Assembly: GCA_016716965.1 (NCBI GenBank)
Contig: JADJUP010000053.1
Span: 62,001-126,000, forward strand
Source of the DNA: Sulfuritalea sp.
GTDB taxonomy: Bacteria; Pseudomonadota; Gammaproteobacteria; Burkholderiales; Rhodocyclaceae
Direction: 5' to 3'
DNA length: 64,000 bases
The translations under genes and the position numbers were made by a program. Positions 21,431 to 29,812 of this stretch are shown one piece after another; position 1 is the stretch's first letter, and every line of letters starts with the position of its first letter. The notes under the pieces were generated by a model that ran no database searches, was not told the DNA's origin, and worked only from the letters and a program-made list of their open reading frames with translations.

Positions 21431-21457
21431 AAAAACGGCGACCCTGGTCGCCGTTTT
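21431..21457. terminator. Bidirectional hairpin terminator between yccA-like gene and rlmD
   Basis: AAAACGGCGAC, a four-base loop, GTCGCCGTTTT: a perfect 11-bp stem with A-runs and T-runs at its ends. It can therefore end transcription from both converging genes. Confidence 0.85.
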
Positions 21458-21462
21458 CCATT

Positions 21463-22767
21463 TCAGAGATCGCGCTCGAACAGCGCGATGGATTCAAGAT
21501 GCGACGTATGCGGAAACATGTTGGCGATACCCGCAGCACGCAAGCGATACCCCTTCTCATGCACCAGTACTGCGGCATCCCGTGCCAGTGTGGCGGGACT
21601 GCATGACACATACACGATACGACTCGGCCCGCCTTCCGAAGGCAATGACTTGACGAGGGCTATCGCGCCTTCCCGTGGCGGATCAATCAGCAGTTTATCG
21701 AAGCCGCCCAGCGCAGCATAGCTTTCGTCCGTCACTTCGAACAGATTGGCGACCGCAAATTCGCATTGCGCATCAAGATTATTGAGTGCCGCATTCTCCC
21801 GAGCGCGATTGACCAGGGCCGCGCTTCCTTCGACCCCCATGACTTGTGCACCTAGCCGCGCGATCGGCAATGTAAAGTTTCCCAGGCCGCAAAACAGGTC
21901 AGCAATGCGCTCGCCCCGCCGAGGCGCCAGAAGTGCCATGGCGCGCCGCACCAACATGCGGTTCACGCCATGATTCACCTGCGTGAACTCCGTCGGATGA
22001 AACTTCAGTTCGAGACCATAGTCCGGAAGCTCGTAGCTCAGCATGCGCGCAGCGGCGGGATGGAACAGGCTTACGCTGTCGAGGCCCTTTGATTGCAGAT
22101 ACCAGGTGATCCGATGGGCATCGGCAAATCGTCTCAATCGCTCCAGGTCCTCGGATGCCAGGGGTTCCAGATGACGCAATAGCAATACAGTTTCCGAGCC
22201 ACCTACCGCGACTTCTATCTGCGGCAGGCGATCCGGCCGCGACATCCCCTCGACAAGCTCCTTCAATGCAGGAATCAGCTCGGAGACATGGGGCGGCAGC
22301 ACAGCACAGGAATCCATCAATGCCACATAGCTGCTGTGCTTTTCTCGAAACCCGACCAGGGTGCCACCCTTGCTGGCGACGTAGCGCACCGACAGGCGTG
22401 CGCGCAGGCGATAGCCCCATCCCGTGCCGGAGATGGGCGGCAGTACCTGATCCGGCCGGAGACGGGCAAGGTGCCACAAGGCGTCTTCCATCACCCGCTG
22501 CTTGGCGGCCGTCTGTCCGGCGGGATGAAGTTGCTGCATGGAACATCCGCCGCAGGTGCCGAAATGCGGGCAAGGCGGAACCACGCGCTGGCTTGATGCG
22601 CACAAAACCGCTACGACATGCGCTTTTTCATAGCTCGGCTTGCGCCGGTAGCTCGTGTATTCAACGGTTTCCCCGGGCAAGGCACCATCGATGAAGATCG
22701 CTTTGCCGTCGACATGTGCTATGCCACGCCCTTCGTGGTCAAGGGATTCGATGTGTGCCAACGGCAT
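21463..22767 (-). CDS. rlmD: 23S rRNA (uracil(1939)-C(5))-methyltransferase RlmD
   Basis: 434 residues, typical length. An N-terminal TRAM-like segment (IESLDHEGRGIAHVDGKAIFIDG) is followed by the iron-sulfur cysteines (CPHFGTCGGC near 66-75, with further cysteines near 56 and 153). The SAM-binding motif is DLFCGLGNFTLPIA near 292. IDPPREG near 367 and the catalytic-cysteine motif YVSCSPATLARD near 389 complete the signature. It methylates U1939 of 23S rRNA using S-adenosylmethionine. The gene converges with the YccA-like gene on a shared terminator and diverges from the gene starting at 22910. Confidence 0.93.
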   Translation of the reverse strand: MPLAHIESLDHEGRGIAHVDGKAIFIDGALPGETVEYTSYRRKPSYEKAHVVAVLCASSQRVVPPCPHFGTCGGCSMQQLHPAGQTAAKQRVMEDALWHLARLRPDQVLPPISGTGWGYRLRARLSVRYVASKGGTLVGFREKHSSYVALMDSCAVLPPHVSELIPALKELVEGMSRPDRLPQIEVAVGGSETVLLLRHLEPLASEDLERLRRFADAHRITWYLQSKGLDSVSLFHPAAARMLSYELPDYGLELKFHPTEFTQVNHGVNRMLVRRAMALLAPRRGERIADLFCGLGNFTLPIARLGAQVMGVEGSAALVNRARENAALNNLDAQCEFAVANLFEVTDESYAALGGFDKLLIDPPREGAIALVKSLPSEGGPSRIVYVSCSPATLARDAAVLVHEKGYRLRAAGIANMFPHTSHLESIALFERDL

Positions 22768-22801
22768 GATAAGTTCGTACCCTCGGGAAAAAATCGCTGA
22801 T

Positions 22802-22807
22802 TATAAT
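22802..22807 (+). promoter_or_regulatory. Putative -10 box (TATAAT) in the rlmD / 22910 divergent region
   Basis: TATAAT about 100 bp before the GTG start at 22910, just upstream of the rlmD start. No good -35 is visible, so confidence is low. Confidence 0.35.
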
Positions 22808-22909
22808 GTTCCCCTGCCGTGCGGCCTTGAAGGACAGGAGCGGCTGGAATCACCGGGTGTATTTTCCTCAATCCATTGCGATGCTGCCTGCGCAGCGAAG
22901 GAGAATCGA

Positions 22910-23404
22910 GTGCCTTCCACCATGAGCGCCCAATACCGTTTGCTGACCAGCGAAGCCGACTATCGGCAAGCCTGCGATACCGTCATTGGACGTGCACAAC
23001 GAGAGATTGTCATTTTCGATCGCAACCTTGTACCGTTGCGACTGACCGAATCCAGCCGGATCGAAATGCTGGCAACGTTTCTAAAGGCCGATGAAACCCG
23101 GCGTATCCGTATCGTGATCCATGATCCAGATGACCTGGAGAAGAATGCACCGCGACTGATCCAATTGATTGCACGCTTTTCGCACGCCATCGACATCAGG
23201 CAAAGTCCGGATAACCTGCGTCAACTTGCCGATACCCACCTGATTGCCGACGACGAACACGGCGTGCGCCGCTTTCAGTTCGATCTTCCCCGTAGCGCAC
23301 TGATCCTCGATGATTCGACCTATATTAGTCCCTGGCGAATGCGCTTCGAAGAGCTCTGGGGACTTTCTCACCCTTGCTTAAAGATCAATACCACCGGACT
23401 TTGA
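22910..23404 (+). CDS. Conserved protein of unknown function (DUF7931-like)
   Basis: 164 residues if GTG 22910 is used. That start has AAGGAG at 22898-22903 with a 6-base gap, whereas the first ATG (22922) is 18 bases from it. The protein is soluble. A beta-alpha pattern begins RLLTSEADYRQACDTVI and continues IVIFDRNL, IRIVIHD, DTHLIADD and LILDDSTYISPW. It resembles short proteins found in betaproteobacteria alone or fused to GNAT acetyltransferases; I recall the label DUF7931 but cannot confirm it. No catalytic motif is recognised. It stands alone between rlmD and the lipoprotein gene. Confidence 0.6.
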   Translation: MPSTMSAQYRLLTSEADYRQACDTVIGRAQREIVIFDRNLVPLRLTESSRIEMLATFLKADETRRIRIVIHDPDDLEKNAPRLIQLIARFSHAIDIRQSPDNLRQLADTHLIADDEHGVRRFQFDLPRSALILDDSTYISPWRMRFEELWGLSHPCLKINTTGL

Positions 23405-23457
23405 TCTCACGAGGTAGCAACCTGCATTTTGCCGTGGTGCACCATCATTGTCGGCCC

Positions 23458-23467
23458 GTGATAAAAT
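23458..23467 (+). promoter_or_regulatory. Putative extended -10 for the Pro-Ala lipoprotein gene
   Basis: GTGATAAAAT, 80 bp upstream of the ATG at 23546. The same string stands upstream of thrS (45315-45324, minus strand). No clear -35. Confidence 0.3.
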
Positions 23468-23545
23468 TTTCAGGTTGATCGAAGTGGAAACATTCCGGTC
23501 GACCAATTGGCCAAGTAATTCCATAACGTTAAGGATCTCATCAAA

Positions 23546-23881
23546 ATGAAACAATCTCTCCTCGTAGCTGCCCTCCTCGCCCTGGCTGTGACCGCTTGCG
23601 GCAAGACCGAAGCACCCGCACCGGCTCCCGCTCCGGCTCCCGCTCCAGTCGCGGCTCCGGCTCCGGCTCCGGCTCCCGCTCCCGCTCCGGCTCCGGCTCC
23701 GGCTGAAGCTCCCAAGGCTGACGCTGCTGCTCCCGCTGCCACTCCGGCTGCTGGTGCGGCTCCGGCTGCGCCTGCTGCTGCGCCCGCTGCTGCTCCTGCC
23801 ATGGCTGACAAGGCCAAGGAAGTTGCCGGTGCTGCTGCCAAGGGTGCCGTAGAAGGTGCCAAGGACGCGATGAAGAAGTAA
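23546..23881 (+). CDS. Small Pro-Ala-rich lipoprotein
   Basis: 111 residues. The lipoprotein signal peptide ends with lipobox VTAC (Cys18). About 35 residues of almost pure Ala-Pro dipeptides follow, then an Ala-rich stretch, then a basic amphipathic C terminus (ADKAKEVAGAAAKGAVEGAKDAMKK). The Ala-Pro part should be an extended spacer and the tail may be helical. Lys19 after the lipid Cys is compatible with outer-membrane sorting. AAGGA lies about 12 bases before the ATG, and a strong terminator follows at 23902, so it is a one-gene unit. Function unknown; a structural or cell-wall-bridging lipoprotein is a guess. The repetitive codons make this tract prone to length change. Confidence 0.75.
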   Translation: MKQSLLVAALLALAVTACGKTEAPAPAPAPAPAPVAAPAPAPAPAPAPAPAPAEAPKADAAAPAATPAAGAAPAAPAAAPAAAPAMADKAKEVAGAAAKGAVEGAKDAMKK

Positions 23882-23901
23882 TTCTTCACTCGCTTCAAGC
23901 A

Positions 23902-23931
23902 AGAAAAAGCCAGCCTTCGGGCTGGCTTTTT
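23902..23931 (+). terminator. Rho-independent terminator after the lipoprotein gene
   Basis: AAAAAGCCAGCC, loop TTCG, GGCTGGCTTTTT: a long perfect stem with T-run. It also faces the end of the minus-strand MBL gene at 23949, so it probably serves both. Confidence 0.9.
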
Positions 23932-23948
23932 CTTTGTCGGTAGTACAT

Positions 23949-24716
23949 TTAGTTCCGCACGTCGCGCCAGTCGAAACCACCATTCTGGGTTGCGACGCCT
24001 ACCCACTCCGATTCGCATTGCAAGACTCCCGCCAGGGCCGACTGCGCCAGGAGCGGAGTGTTGTTTTCAGCTGAAAGGTGCGCGGCGATGACATGGCACA
24101 GGTTTCTTCTATCGATTTGCGCCAATAATGAAGCGGCCGCGCCGTTGTCGAGATGGCCCCAGCGACTACCGATGCGATGCTTCAGGGCCGGCGGATAACG
24201 GCCTTCCTCCAGCATCGCCATATCGTGGTTGCATTCGAGCACCAGTGCATCGCATGCATCAAGCATCGTTACCATGAATTGCGTGACATGGCCCGCATCC
24301 GTCAACACGCCCAGGCGCCGGTCGCCGTCCGAAAAGACGAACTGAACCGGCTCGCGGGCATCGTGTGGCACGGGAAAGGGATGTACCGAGATGTCGCCAA
24401 TGGAAAAGGAATCGTGGCTATCGATAAGCGTAACGGCAAGGTTGCGGCCGTGTTCCCGCGATGCAGCGAGGGTACCTGGCGTCAGGCAGATCGGCCATCC
24501 GAATCGACGCGCACAGGCAGCGACGCCACCGATGTGATCGGAATGCTCATGTGTGACGAGTACCGCGTCGACGTCTGCAGGCTCGAGTCCCAGCCGCACC
24601 AGGCGTCGTGACATTTCGGTCGGACCAAAACCTGCATCGACCAGTATGCGGGTACTTCCGATTTCAACGACAAGGGAATTTCCCCGGCTGCCGCTGCCGA
24701 GCGACGCAAAACGCAC
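23949..24716 (-). CDS. MBL-fold metallo-hydrolase (YycJ/WalJ-like)
   Basis: 255 residues covering one metallo-beta-lactamase domain. It begins MRFASLGSGSRGNS, as in the YycJ family. The metal-binding motif THEHSDHIGG lies near 55-64, with further ligands in FPVPHDA (near 119), LTDAGHVT (near 139) and a C-terminal IAAHLS. Family members are predicted nucleases or hydrolases; the substrate here is not known. It is the third gene of the run dapA-bamC-MBL, with 10 bp to bamC, so it is very likely cotranscribed with them. Confidence 0.82.
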   Translation of the reverse strand: MRFASLGSGSRGNSLVVEIGSTRILVDAGFGPTEMSRRLVRLGLEPADVDAVLVTHEHSDHIGGVAACARRFGWPICLTPGTLAASREHGRNLAVTLIDSHDSFSIGDISVHPFPVPHDAREPVQFVFSDGDRRLGVLTDAGHVTQFMVTMLDACDALVLECNHDMAMLEEGRYPPALKHRIGSRWGHLDNGAAASLLAQIDRRNLCHVIAAHLSAENNTPLLAQSALAGVLQCESEWVGVATQNGGFDWRDVRN

Positions 24717-24726
24717 GCCGGCGGGC

Positions 24727-25875
24727 CTACTTCAGTTGTTCGTGAAGCAATCCGAGAATGCGCCGGGAGGTATCCGACCGATCCACGCCGCCTTCGCGGG
24801 TCAGCACCTGTACGCTGGTGGCATCACCCGACGCCTTCAGATGGATGCGATATTGCGCCTTGTCCGGCGTGTCGCCGCCGCTGCCCTTCCAGAACATCAG
24901 CTTCGACAAGAATCCCTTCTCCGCATCTTTTTTCTTGGCATCGCTGTCTGGATCGACATAGCGTACGAAATACATTCCCTGGGCGCGGTCGCGGTCCTCG
25001 ACGGTGAACCCCACCCTATCCAGCGCTAGACCTACTCGACGCCAGGCGCGATCGAATGCTTCCTCGAGCAACAAGGCTCCAGCTCCATCGGTCGCTCGCG
25101 AAAGCTTGGCGCGGTCCTGCCGCTGGTCAGCCGCAATCAGTGTCTTGGCGCGCGATTCATCGACGCCCAGGCGCACCATCAGGCGGCGCAGCATTTCCGC
25201 TTCAAGTTCAGGATCAGCGGGACGAGGCTGCCACTTGGTTTCACTCCTGCCTTCGTTGGTGTAGATCTCGTACATGCCGCGATGGCTGATATAAATTTCA
25301 ACGGTCCCGGGTTCCGCACCCTTCTCAAGACGGGTGCGGAACTTGTCCCGTTCCGCTGTCGAATAGAGGCTGTCGAAAACCTTGCCCAACGCGCCACGAA
25401 CTACATCTTGCGGCAATTTGGCACGATTTTCCGCCCAGTCGGTTTCGATGATTCCTGCTTCCGGCATCTCTACATTGACCAGAAACCCCAATTCCTGCCA
25501 GAACTCCTTTACGCCTGGCCACAGCCTCTCAGGTGTCCCGGCTACCACCAACCAGCGCTGGGTGCCTGAACGCTCGATGCGCATCTTGTCTACTTGCGGC
25601 AGCAGGTCCTGTGCCGTGGTCGTTCGAGCCTGCCCGGCACGTTCGCTGGAATAGGCGGAATAAGTTGCAGAGCCCTTGCTGGCGGAAACATCCGGAACCG
25701 CGTAGCGCTCGTCGCGGGTTTGCTGCGTCAGGTCCGGCGGAATTTCGAGCGGCGGGAGTTTGCCGGCCGACTTGTACTCGATCTTTTTCGATTCCGGAAG
25801 AATGTTGCCACCACAACCGGCCAACAGGCCGATCAGCAAGAACGACACGCACAACAACGGCAAAGATCTCTTCAT
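24727..25875 (-). CDS. bamC: Outer membrane assembly lipoprotein BamC
   Basis: 382 residues. The start at 25875 was chosen because it gives a proper lipoprotein signal (MKRSLPLLCVSFLLIGLLAGC, lipobox LAGC), although the frame is open 138 bp further upstream. A mature unstructured segment (KKIEYKSAGKLPPLEIPPDLTQ) precedes two helix-grip domains (about 110-210 and 255-380), as in E. coli BamC. BamC is an accessory part of the BAM complex that folds outer-membrane beta-barrels. It is placed directly after dapA (17-bp gap), the same order as in E. coli. Confidence 0.9.
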   Translation of the reverse strand: MKRSLPLLCVSFLLIGLLAGCGGNILPESKKIEYKSAGKLPPLEIPPDLTQQTRDERYAVPDVSASKGSATYSAYSSERAGQARTTTAQDLLPQVDKMRIERSGTQRWLVVAGTPERLWPGVKEFWQELGFLVNVEMPEAGIIETDWAENRAKLPQDVVRGALGKVFDSLYSTAERDKFRTRLEKGAEPGTVEIYISHRGMYEIYTNEGRSETKWQPRPADPELEAEMLRRLMVRLGVDESRAKTLIAADQRQDRAKLSRATDGAGALLLEEAFDRAWRRVGLALDRVGFTVEDRDRAQGMYFVRYVDPDSDAKKKDAEKGFLSKLMFWKGSGGDTPDKAQYRIHLKASGDATSVQVLTREGGVDRSDTSRRILGLLHEQLK

Positions 25876-25892
25876 TGAGTATCGATTTCCTG

Positions 25893-26777
25893 TCAGACGG
25901 CAATACCGGCGCTGCGCATGGCGCTTCGTACCCGGTCGTGAAACTCTTCGGAAAGTCCCGTCAACGGCAGGCGGATGCCGCCCCCCATCAGGCCCATCTG
26001 CTGCGCGGCCCACTTGACCGGAATCGGATTCGCCTCATGGAACAGGTTGCGATGCAAACCAAGCAACCGGAAATTTGCATCGCGCGCCGCCACTACATCC
26101 CCGGCCAGCGCGGCGGCACACATCTGATGCATCAGGCGCGGTGCAACGTTGGCTGTGACCGATATCGATCCCCTGCCGCCTAGTAGCATCAGGGCGATCG
26201 CTGTCGCGTCGTCGCCACTGAATACGCTGAATCCGGCTGGCGCCCTCTGCAAAAGGTCCGATCCGCGCTCGATGTTGCCCGTGGCATCCTTGATGCCAAC
26301 AATGCCCGGTACCTGCGCCAGGCGCAAGGTCGTGTCGTTCGCGAGATCGGCAACGGTGCGGCCAGGGACGTTGTAGAGGAACAGCGGCAGGTCTACTGCT
26401 TCGGCGATCGACCTGAAATGCTTGTAAAGGCCATCCTGGGTCGGCTTGTTGTAATAGGGCACCACCGAAAGATGGGCATCAGCGCCCGCCGACTTGGCGA
26501 ATCGCGTCAACTCGATTGCCTCGGCAGTCGAGTTCGCCCCGGTGCCGGCGATTACCGGAATGCGACCGGCGACATGCTTTACCGTTGTCTCGATCAACGC
26601 GCAATGCTCGTCATAGCTGACGGTGGGCGATTCGCCGGTGGTACCGACGATGACGACTCCGTCAGTACCTTCGGCGATATGCCAGTCGAGCAGGCGCTTC
26701 AGGCACGGCAGGTCAAGCGAGCCATCGTCCTGCATCGGCGTGAGTATGGCGGGAATGGAACCCTGTATGGTCTTCAT
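25893..26777 (-). CDS. dapA: 4-hydroxy-tetrahydrodipicolinate synthase
   Basis: 294 residues, the standard length. The start MKTIQGSIPAILTPM at 26777 was preferred over an ATG 27 bp upstream. The TIM-barrel landmarks are present: GTTGESPT near 43-50, the proton-relay VPYYNKPTQ near 130, and the Schiff-base lysine in GIKDATGN near 160. It condenses pyruvate with aspartate semialdehyde in lysine and diaminopimelate synthesis. It is the first gene of dapA-bamC-MBL. Confidence 0.95.
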   Translation of the reverse strand: MKTIQGSIPAILTPMQDDGSLDLPCLKRLLDWHIAEGTDGVVIVGTTGESPTVSYDEHCALIETTVKHVAGRIPVIAGTGANSTAEAIELTRFAKSAGADAHLSVVPYYNKPTQDGLYKHFRSIAEAVDLPLFLYNVPGRTVADLANDTTLRLAQVPGIVGIKDATGNIERGSDLLQRAPAGFSVFSGDDATAIALMLLGGRGSISVTANVAPRLMHQMCAAALAGDVVAARDANFRLLGLHRNLFHEANPIPVKWAAQQMGLMGGGIRLPLTGLSEEFHDRVRSAMRSAGIAV

Positions 26778-26879
26778 GAACTTATCCGGAACCGGAAGCG
26801 GCAAGCGACAACCGGCCTAAAGCGAAGGAATGGAGATTCTAACGTATGGGCACAATGCCGCGCAGCCTGCAAAACCAGC

Positions 26880-27806
26880 TTACAAATCAGCCAGCACCTT
26901 GATATGCGTGGTTACGCTGCGTGCCAGCGCGGACAACACATACCCGCCCTCCAGCAGGGAGACGATGCGCCCGTTCGAGAATTCGCGCGCCACCTGCTTT
27001 ATTTGCTCCGTGACCCAGGCGTAGTCGGATTCGACCAGTCCCAGCGATGCCATGTCATCCTCATAATGGGCGTCGAATCCGGCGGAGATGAAGATCATTT
27101 CCGGCTGGAACTCGCGCAGCCGGGGAAGCCAAATGTCGTAAACCACCTGACGAAAGTCGTCGCCGCGGGTACCCGCAGGAAGCGGTACGTTGCACATGTT
27201 GGGTGCCGGATTCTCGGTGCCGCAATAGGGATAGAAGGGATGCTGGAAGATTCCCGCCATCAGGACACGCGAATCGCCGGCAAATATTTCTTCCGTGCCG
27301 TTACCGTGATGCACGTCGAAATCGATGATCGCCACTCGCGATAGTCCCCAAGCATCGAGTGCATGCCGCGCGGCGACGGCGACGTTATTGAAAAAACAGA
27401 AGCCCATGGCCTTCGCGCTCTCGGCATGATGCCCTGGCGGACGTACGGCGCAGAATGCATTACTCACCTCTCCCCGCATCACGAGGTCGGTGGCATAGCA
27501 GCCGGCACCGGCCGAGCGCAATGCCGCCTGCAAGGTACCCGGCGACATCGCAGTATCGGGGTCGAGATGGACGATGCCGTGCTCCGGACTGCTGGTCCTG
27601 ACATGATCGATGTACTCGCGCGGATGCACGCGCTGCAACTGGTCGACCTCGGCCAGTGGCGCATCGTGAAACTGAAGATACACATCAAGGCCGGAAGCAA
27701 TCAGACGATCACTGATGGCGCCAAGCCGGTCGGGACACTCCGGATGGTGGGCGCCCATGTCGTGCTGCCAGCAGTCGCGATGGGATATGAAGGCGGTGGT
27801 TGTCAT
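26880..27806 (-). CDS. Histone deacetylase family protein (HDAC/AcuC-like)
   Basis: 308 residues, a complete class II-like HDAC domain. The signature motifs are visible: AVRPPGHHA near 117, the zinc-binding DFDVHHGNGTEE near 157, SAGFDAH near 247 and EGGYVLSALA near 292. Bacterial members remove acetyl groups from proteins, polyamines or small amides; the substrate here cannot be told. It is transcribed alone, divergent from the moxR-type gene 80 bp away and behind dapA on the same strand. Confidence 0.9.
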   Translation of the reverse strand: MTTTAFISHRDCWQHDMGAHHPECPDRLGAISDRLIASGLDVYLQFHDAPLAEVDQLQRVHPREYIDHVRTSSPEHGIVHLDPDTAMSPGTLQAALRSAGAGCYATDLVMRGEVSNAFCAVRPPGHHAESAKAMGFCFFNNVAVAARHALDAWGLSRVAIIDFDVHHGNGTEEIFAGDSRVLMAGIFQHPFYPYCGTENPAPNMCNVPLPAGTRGDDFRQVVYDIWLPRLREFQPEMIFISAGFDAHYEDDMASLGLVESDYAWVTEQIKQVAREFSNGRIVSLLEGGYVLSALARSVTTHIKVLADL

Positions 27807-27885
27807 GACGGGGTGCTTGCCTGATGACTTACAATGCGTCGCAAAAACATATTATCCATCAAAGTTCGCAAAATTCCCCGACACC

Positions 27886-28806
27886 ATGCGACTCACCGAA
27901 CTCGACGCCATCCTGGCCGACATCAACCACATCATCCTCGGCAAGGAGCGGCCGGTTCGCCTCGCCGTGGCCTGCCTGCTGGCACGCGGCCATCTCCTCA
28001 TCGAAGACCTGCCGGGTGTCGGCAAGACCACCCTGGCGCATGTGCTGGCCCGCGTCCTCGGCCTCGAATTTCAGCGCATCCAGTTCACCAGCGACATGCT
28101 GCCGGCGGACATACTCGGCGTCTCGATCTTCGACCGCGGCACGGGCGCCTTTCACTTCCATCCCGGTCCCATCTTCACGCAGGTGGTCCTGGCCGACGAG
28201 ATCAATCGCGCCACGCCAAAGGCGCAAAGCGCCCTGCTGGAGGCCATGGAAGAACGCCAGGTCACGGCCGAGGGAGAAACCCGCGCCTTGCCCGAACCGT
28301 TCTTCGTCATTGCCACCCAGAATCCAACCCATCAGATCGGAACCTTCCCGCTGCCCGAATCGCAGCTCGACCGGTTCCTGATCAAGCTCGAACTCGGCTA
28401 TCCCGATGCCGCCGCCGAACGTGAATTGCTTGCCGGCGCCGACCGGCAGCAGATGGTCGCGAGCCTGACGGCGCGCATTGCTCCGCAGCGACTGATCGAG
28501 TTTCAGAAACAGGTGCGCGCAGTTCACGCCTCCGCAGCGCTGATCGACTATGTGCAGGCACTGGCCGCGCACACGCGCACCACGCCGCGCTGGCACGCCG
28601 GGCTGTCGCCGCGCGCCTGCCTGGCGCTGCTGGCAGTCGCCCGCGCCTGGGCCCTGCTCGACGGCCGCGACCACGTGCTGCCTGAGGATGTCCAGGCCGT
28701 GCTGCCCGGCGTCATCGCACACCGCCTGAGGCCGACCGACGACAACTCGCGCGCCGATGCCGAGGCAATCGCGGCGGCACTGATCGAGGCCGTGCCGCTT
28801 CCCTGA
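27886..28806 (+). CDS. MoxR-type AAA+ ATPase
   Basis: 306 residues, starting at ATG 27886 (MRLTELDAIL); the open frame further upstream overlaps the divergent HDAC gene. Walker A is EDLPGVGKTTLAHVLA (near 40-55), Walker B is VVLADEINRA (near 103) and sensor 1 is VIATQNPTHQIGTFPLPESQLDRF (near 142). MoxR ATPases act as chaperones. With the following DUF58 and transglutaminase-like membrane proteins they form a widespread three-gene module whose role is mostly unknown. The genes are close or overlapping, indicating one operon. Confidence 0.92.
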   Translation: MRLTELDAILADINHIILGKERPVRLAVACLLARGHLLIEDLPGVGKTTLAHVLARVLGLEFQRIQFTSDMLPADILGVSIFDRGTGAFHFHPGPIFTQVVLADEINRATPKAQSALLEAMEERQVTAEGETRALPEPFFVIATQNPTHQIGTFPLPESQLDRFLIKLELGYPDAAAERELLAGADRQQMVASLTARIAPQRLIEFQKQVRAVHASAALIDYVQALAAHTRTTPRWHAGLSPRACLALLAVARAWALLDGRDHVLPEDVQAVLPGVIAHRLRPTDDNSRADAEAIAAALIEAVPLP

Positions 28807-28828
28807 TTGACCCCGTGCGGCCGTCCCG

Positions 28829-29812
28829 ATGATGTTCGCCACCCTGCGCAACCGACTGCACGAAAACTTTGTTCGCTGGGCCATGCGCGTACGGCCACCT
28901 GAACCAGCACCGATCGTGCTCAGCCAGCGCCGCGTCTATGTGCTGCCGACGCCAGCCGGAGTCGCCTACACGATGGCGCTCGGCGTGATCCTGCTGGGCG
29001 CGATGAATTACAACCTCAGCCTGGGGCATGCCCTGGTATTCCTGCTCGCCGGACTGGGCATCGTCGCCATCCTGCACACCTTCCGCAACCTGGTCCAGCT
29101 CTCGCTGCGTCCCGGCCGCTGCGAGTCGGTCTTTGCCGGCGAGCAGGCCCGCTTCGACCTGATCGTTGAGAATCTGCGGCCGGACGCTCGCACCAGCCTG
29201 CGCATTTTCTTCCAGGACGGCCAGCCACTGGAGATCGACGTAGGGCCTTCGGCGAGCGCAATTGCCAGCCTCGGGCTTCACACGGCACGACGGGGATGGC
29301 TGCCGATGCCGCGGGTCACGATCGAAACAACCTGGCCGCTGGGGCTGGTCCGGGCCTGGAGCTACGCCGCTCCGGACCTTGCCTGCCTGGTCTATCCGGC
29401 GCCGGCGGCAAAGGCGCCAGCACTTACCTGGAGCGGTGATGACGCGCAGGGGGCGACGCGAGACGGTCGCGGCGCGGACGACTTTTCCGGCCTGCGCAAA
29501 CATCAGGTTGCCGATCCACCGCGCCACGTGGCATGGAAAGCGGTCGCCCGCCAGCAGGACGGGCCGTTGCTGACCAAACTCTTTTCGGGGGCGGCCGCAC
29601 AGCGGCTCTGGCTCGACTGGGACAATCTGCCCGCTGCAATGGGCGCCGAACAGCGCCTCTCGGTACTGGCGCGCTGGATGCTCGACGCCGATGCCGCCGG
29701 ATTGGCCTGGGGATTGCGCATGCCCGCCGTCCGCCTTGAACCGGACAACGGGCCGGCACACCTGGCGGCCGGCCTGCGCATCCTGGCGCTGCACGACCAT
29801 GGCCCGGATTAA
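28829..29812 (+). CDS. DUF58 domain-containing protein
   Basis: 327 residues. Two membrane helices lie at about 47-85 (VAYTMALGVILLGAM, ALVFLLAGLGIVAIL). The family motif GADDFSGLRKHQVADPPRHVAWK follows near 214-236. It sits between moxR and the transglutaminase gene and overlaps the latter by 14 bp, so translation is probably coupled. DUF58 proteins are always found with MoxR ATPases; a vWA-like interaction role is suggested in the literature, but the substrate is unknown. Confidence 0.88.
   Translation: MMFATLRNRLHENFVRWAMRVRPPEPAPIVLSQRRVYVLPTPAGVAYTMALGVILLGAMNYNLSLGHALVFLLAGLGIVAILHTFRNLVQLSLRPGRCESVFAGEQARFDLIVENLRPDARTSLRIFFQDGQPLEIDVGPSASAIASLGLHTARRGWLPMPRVTIETTWPLGLVRAWSYAAPDLACLVYPAPAAKAPALTWSGDDAQGATRDGRGADDFSGLRKHQVADPPRHVAWKAVARQQDGPLLTKLFSGAAAQRLWLDWDNLPAAMGAEQRLSVLARWMLDADAAGLAWGLRMPAVRLEPDNGPAHLAAGLRILALHDHGPD

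Noticed and set aside
23546..23983. Minus-strand Gly/Ser/Arg-rich frames over the lipoprotein gene
   Set aside because: Complement of the Ala-Pro codon tract; no start signal and overlapping the terminator.
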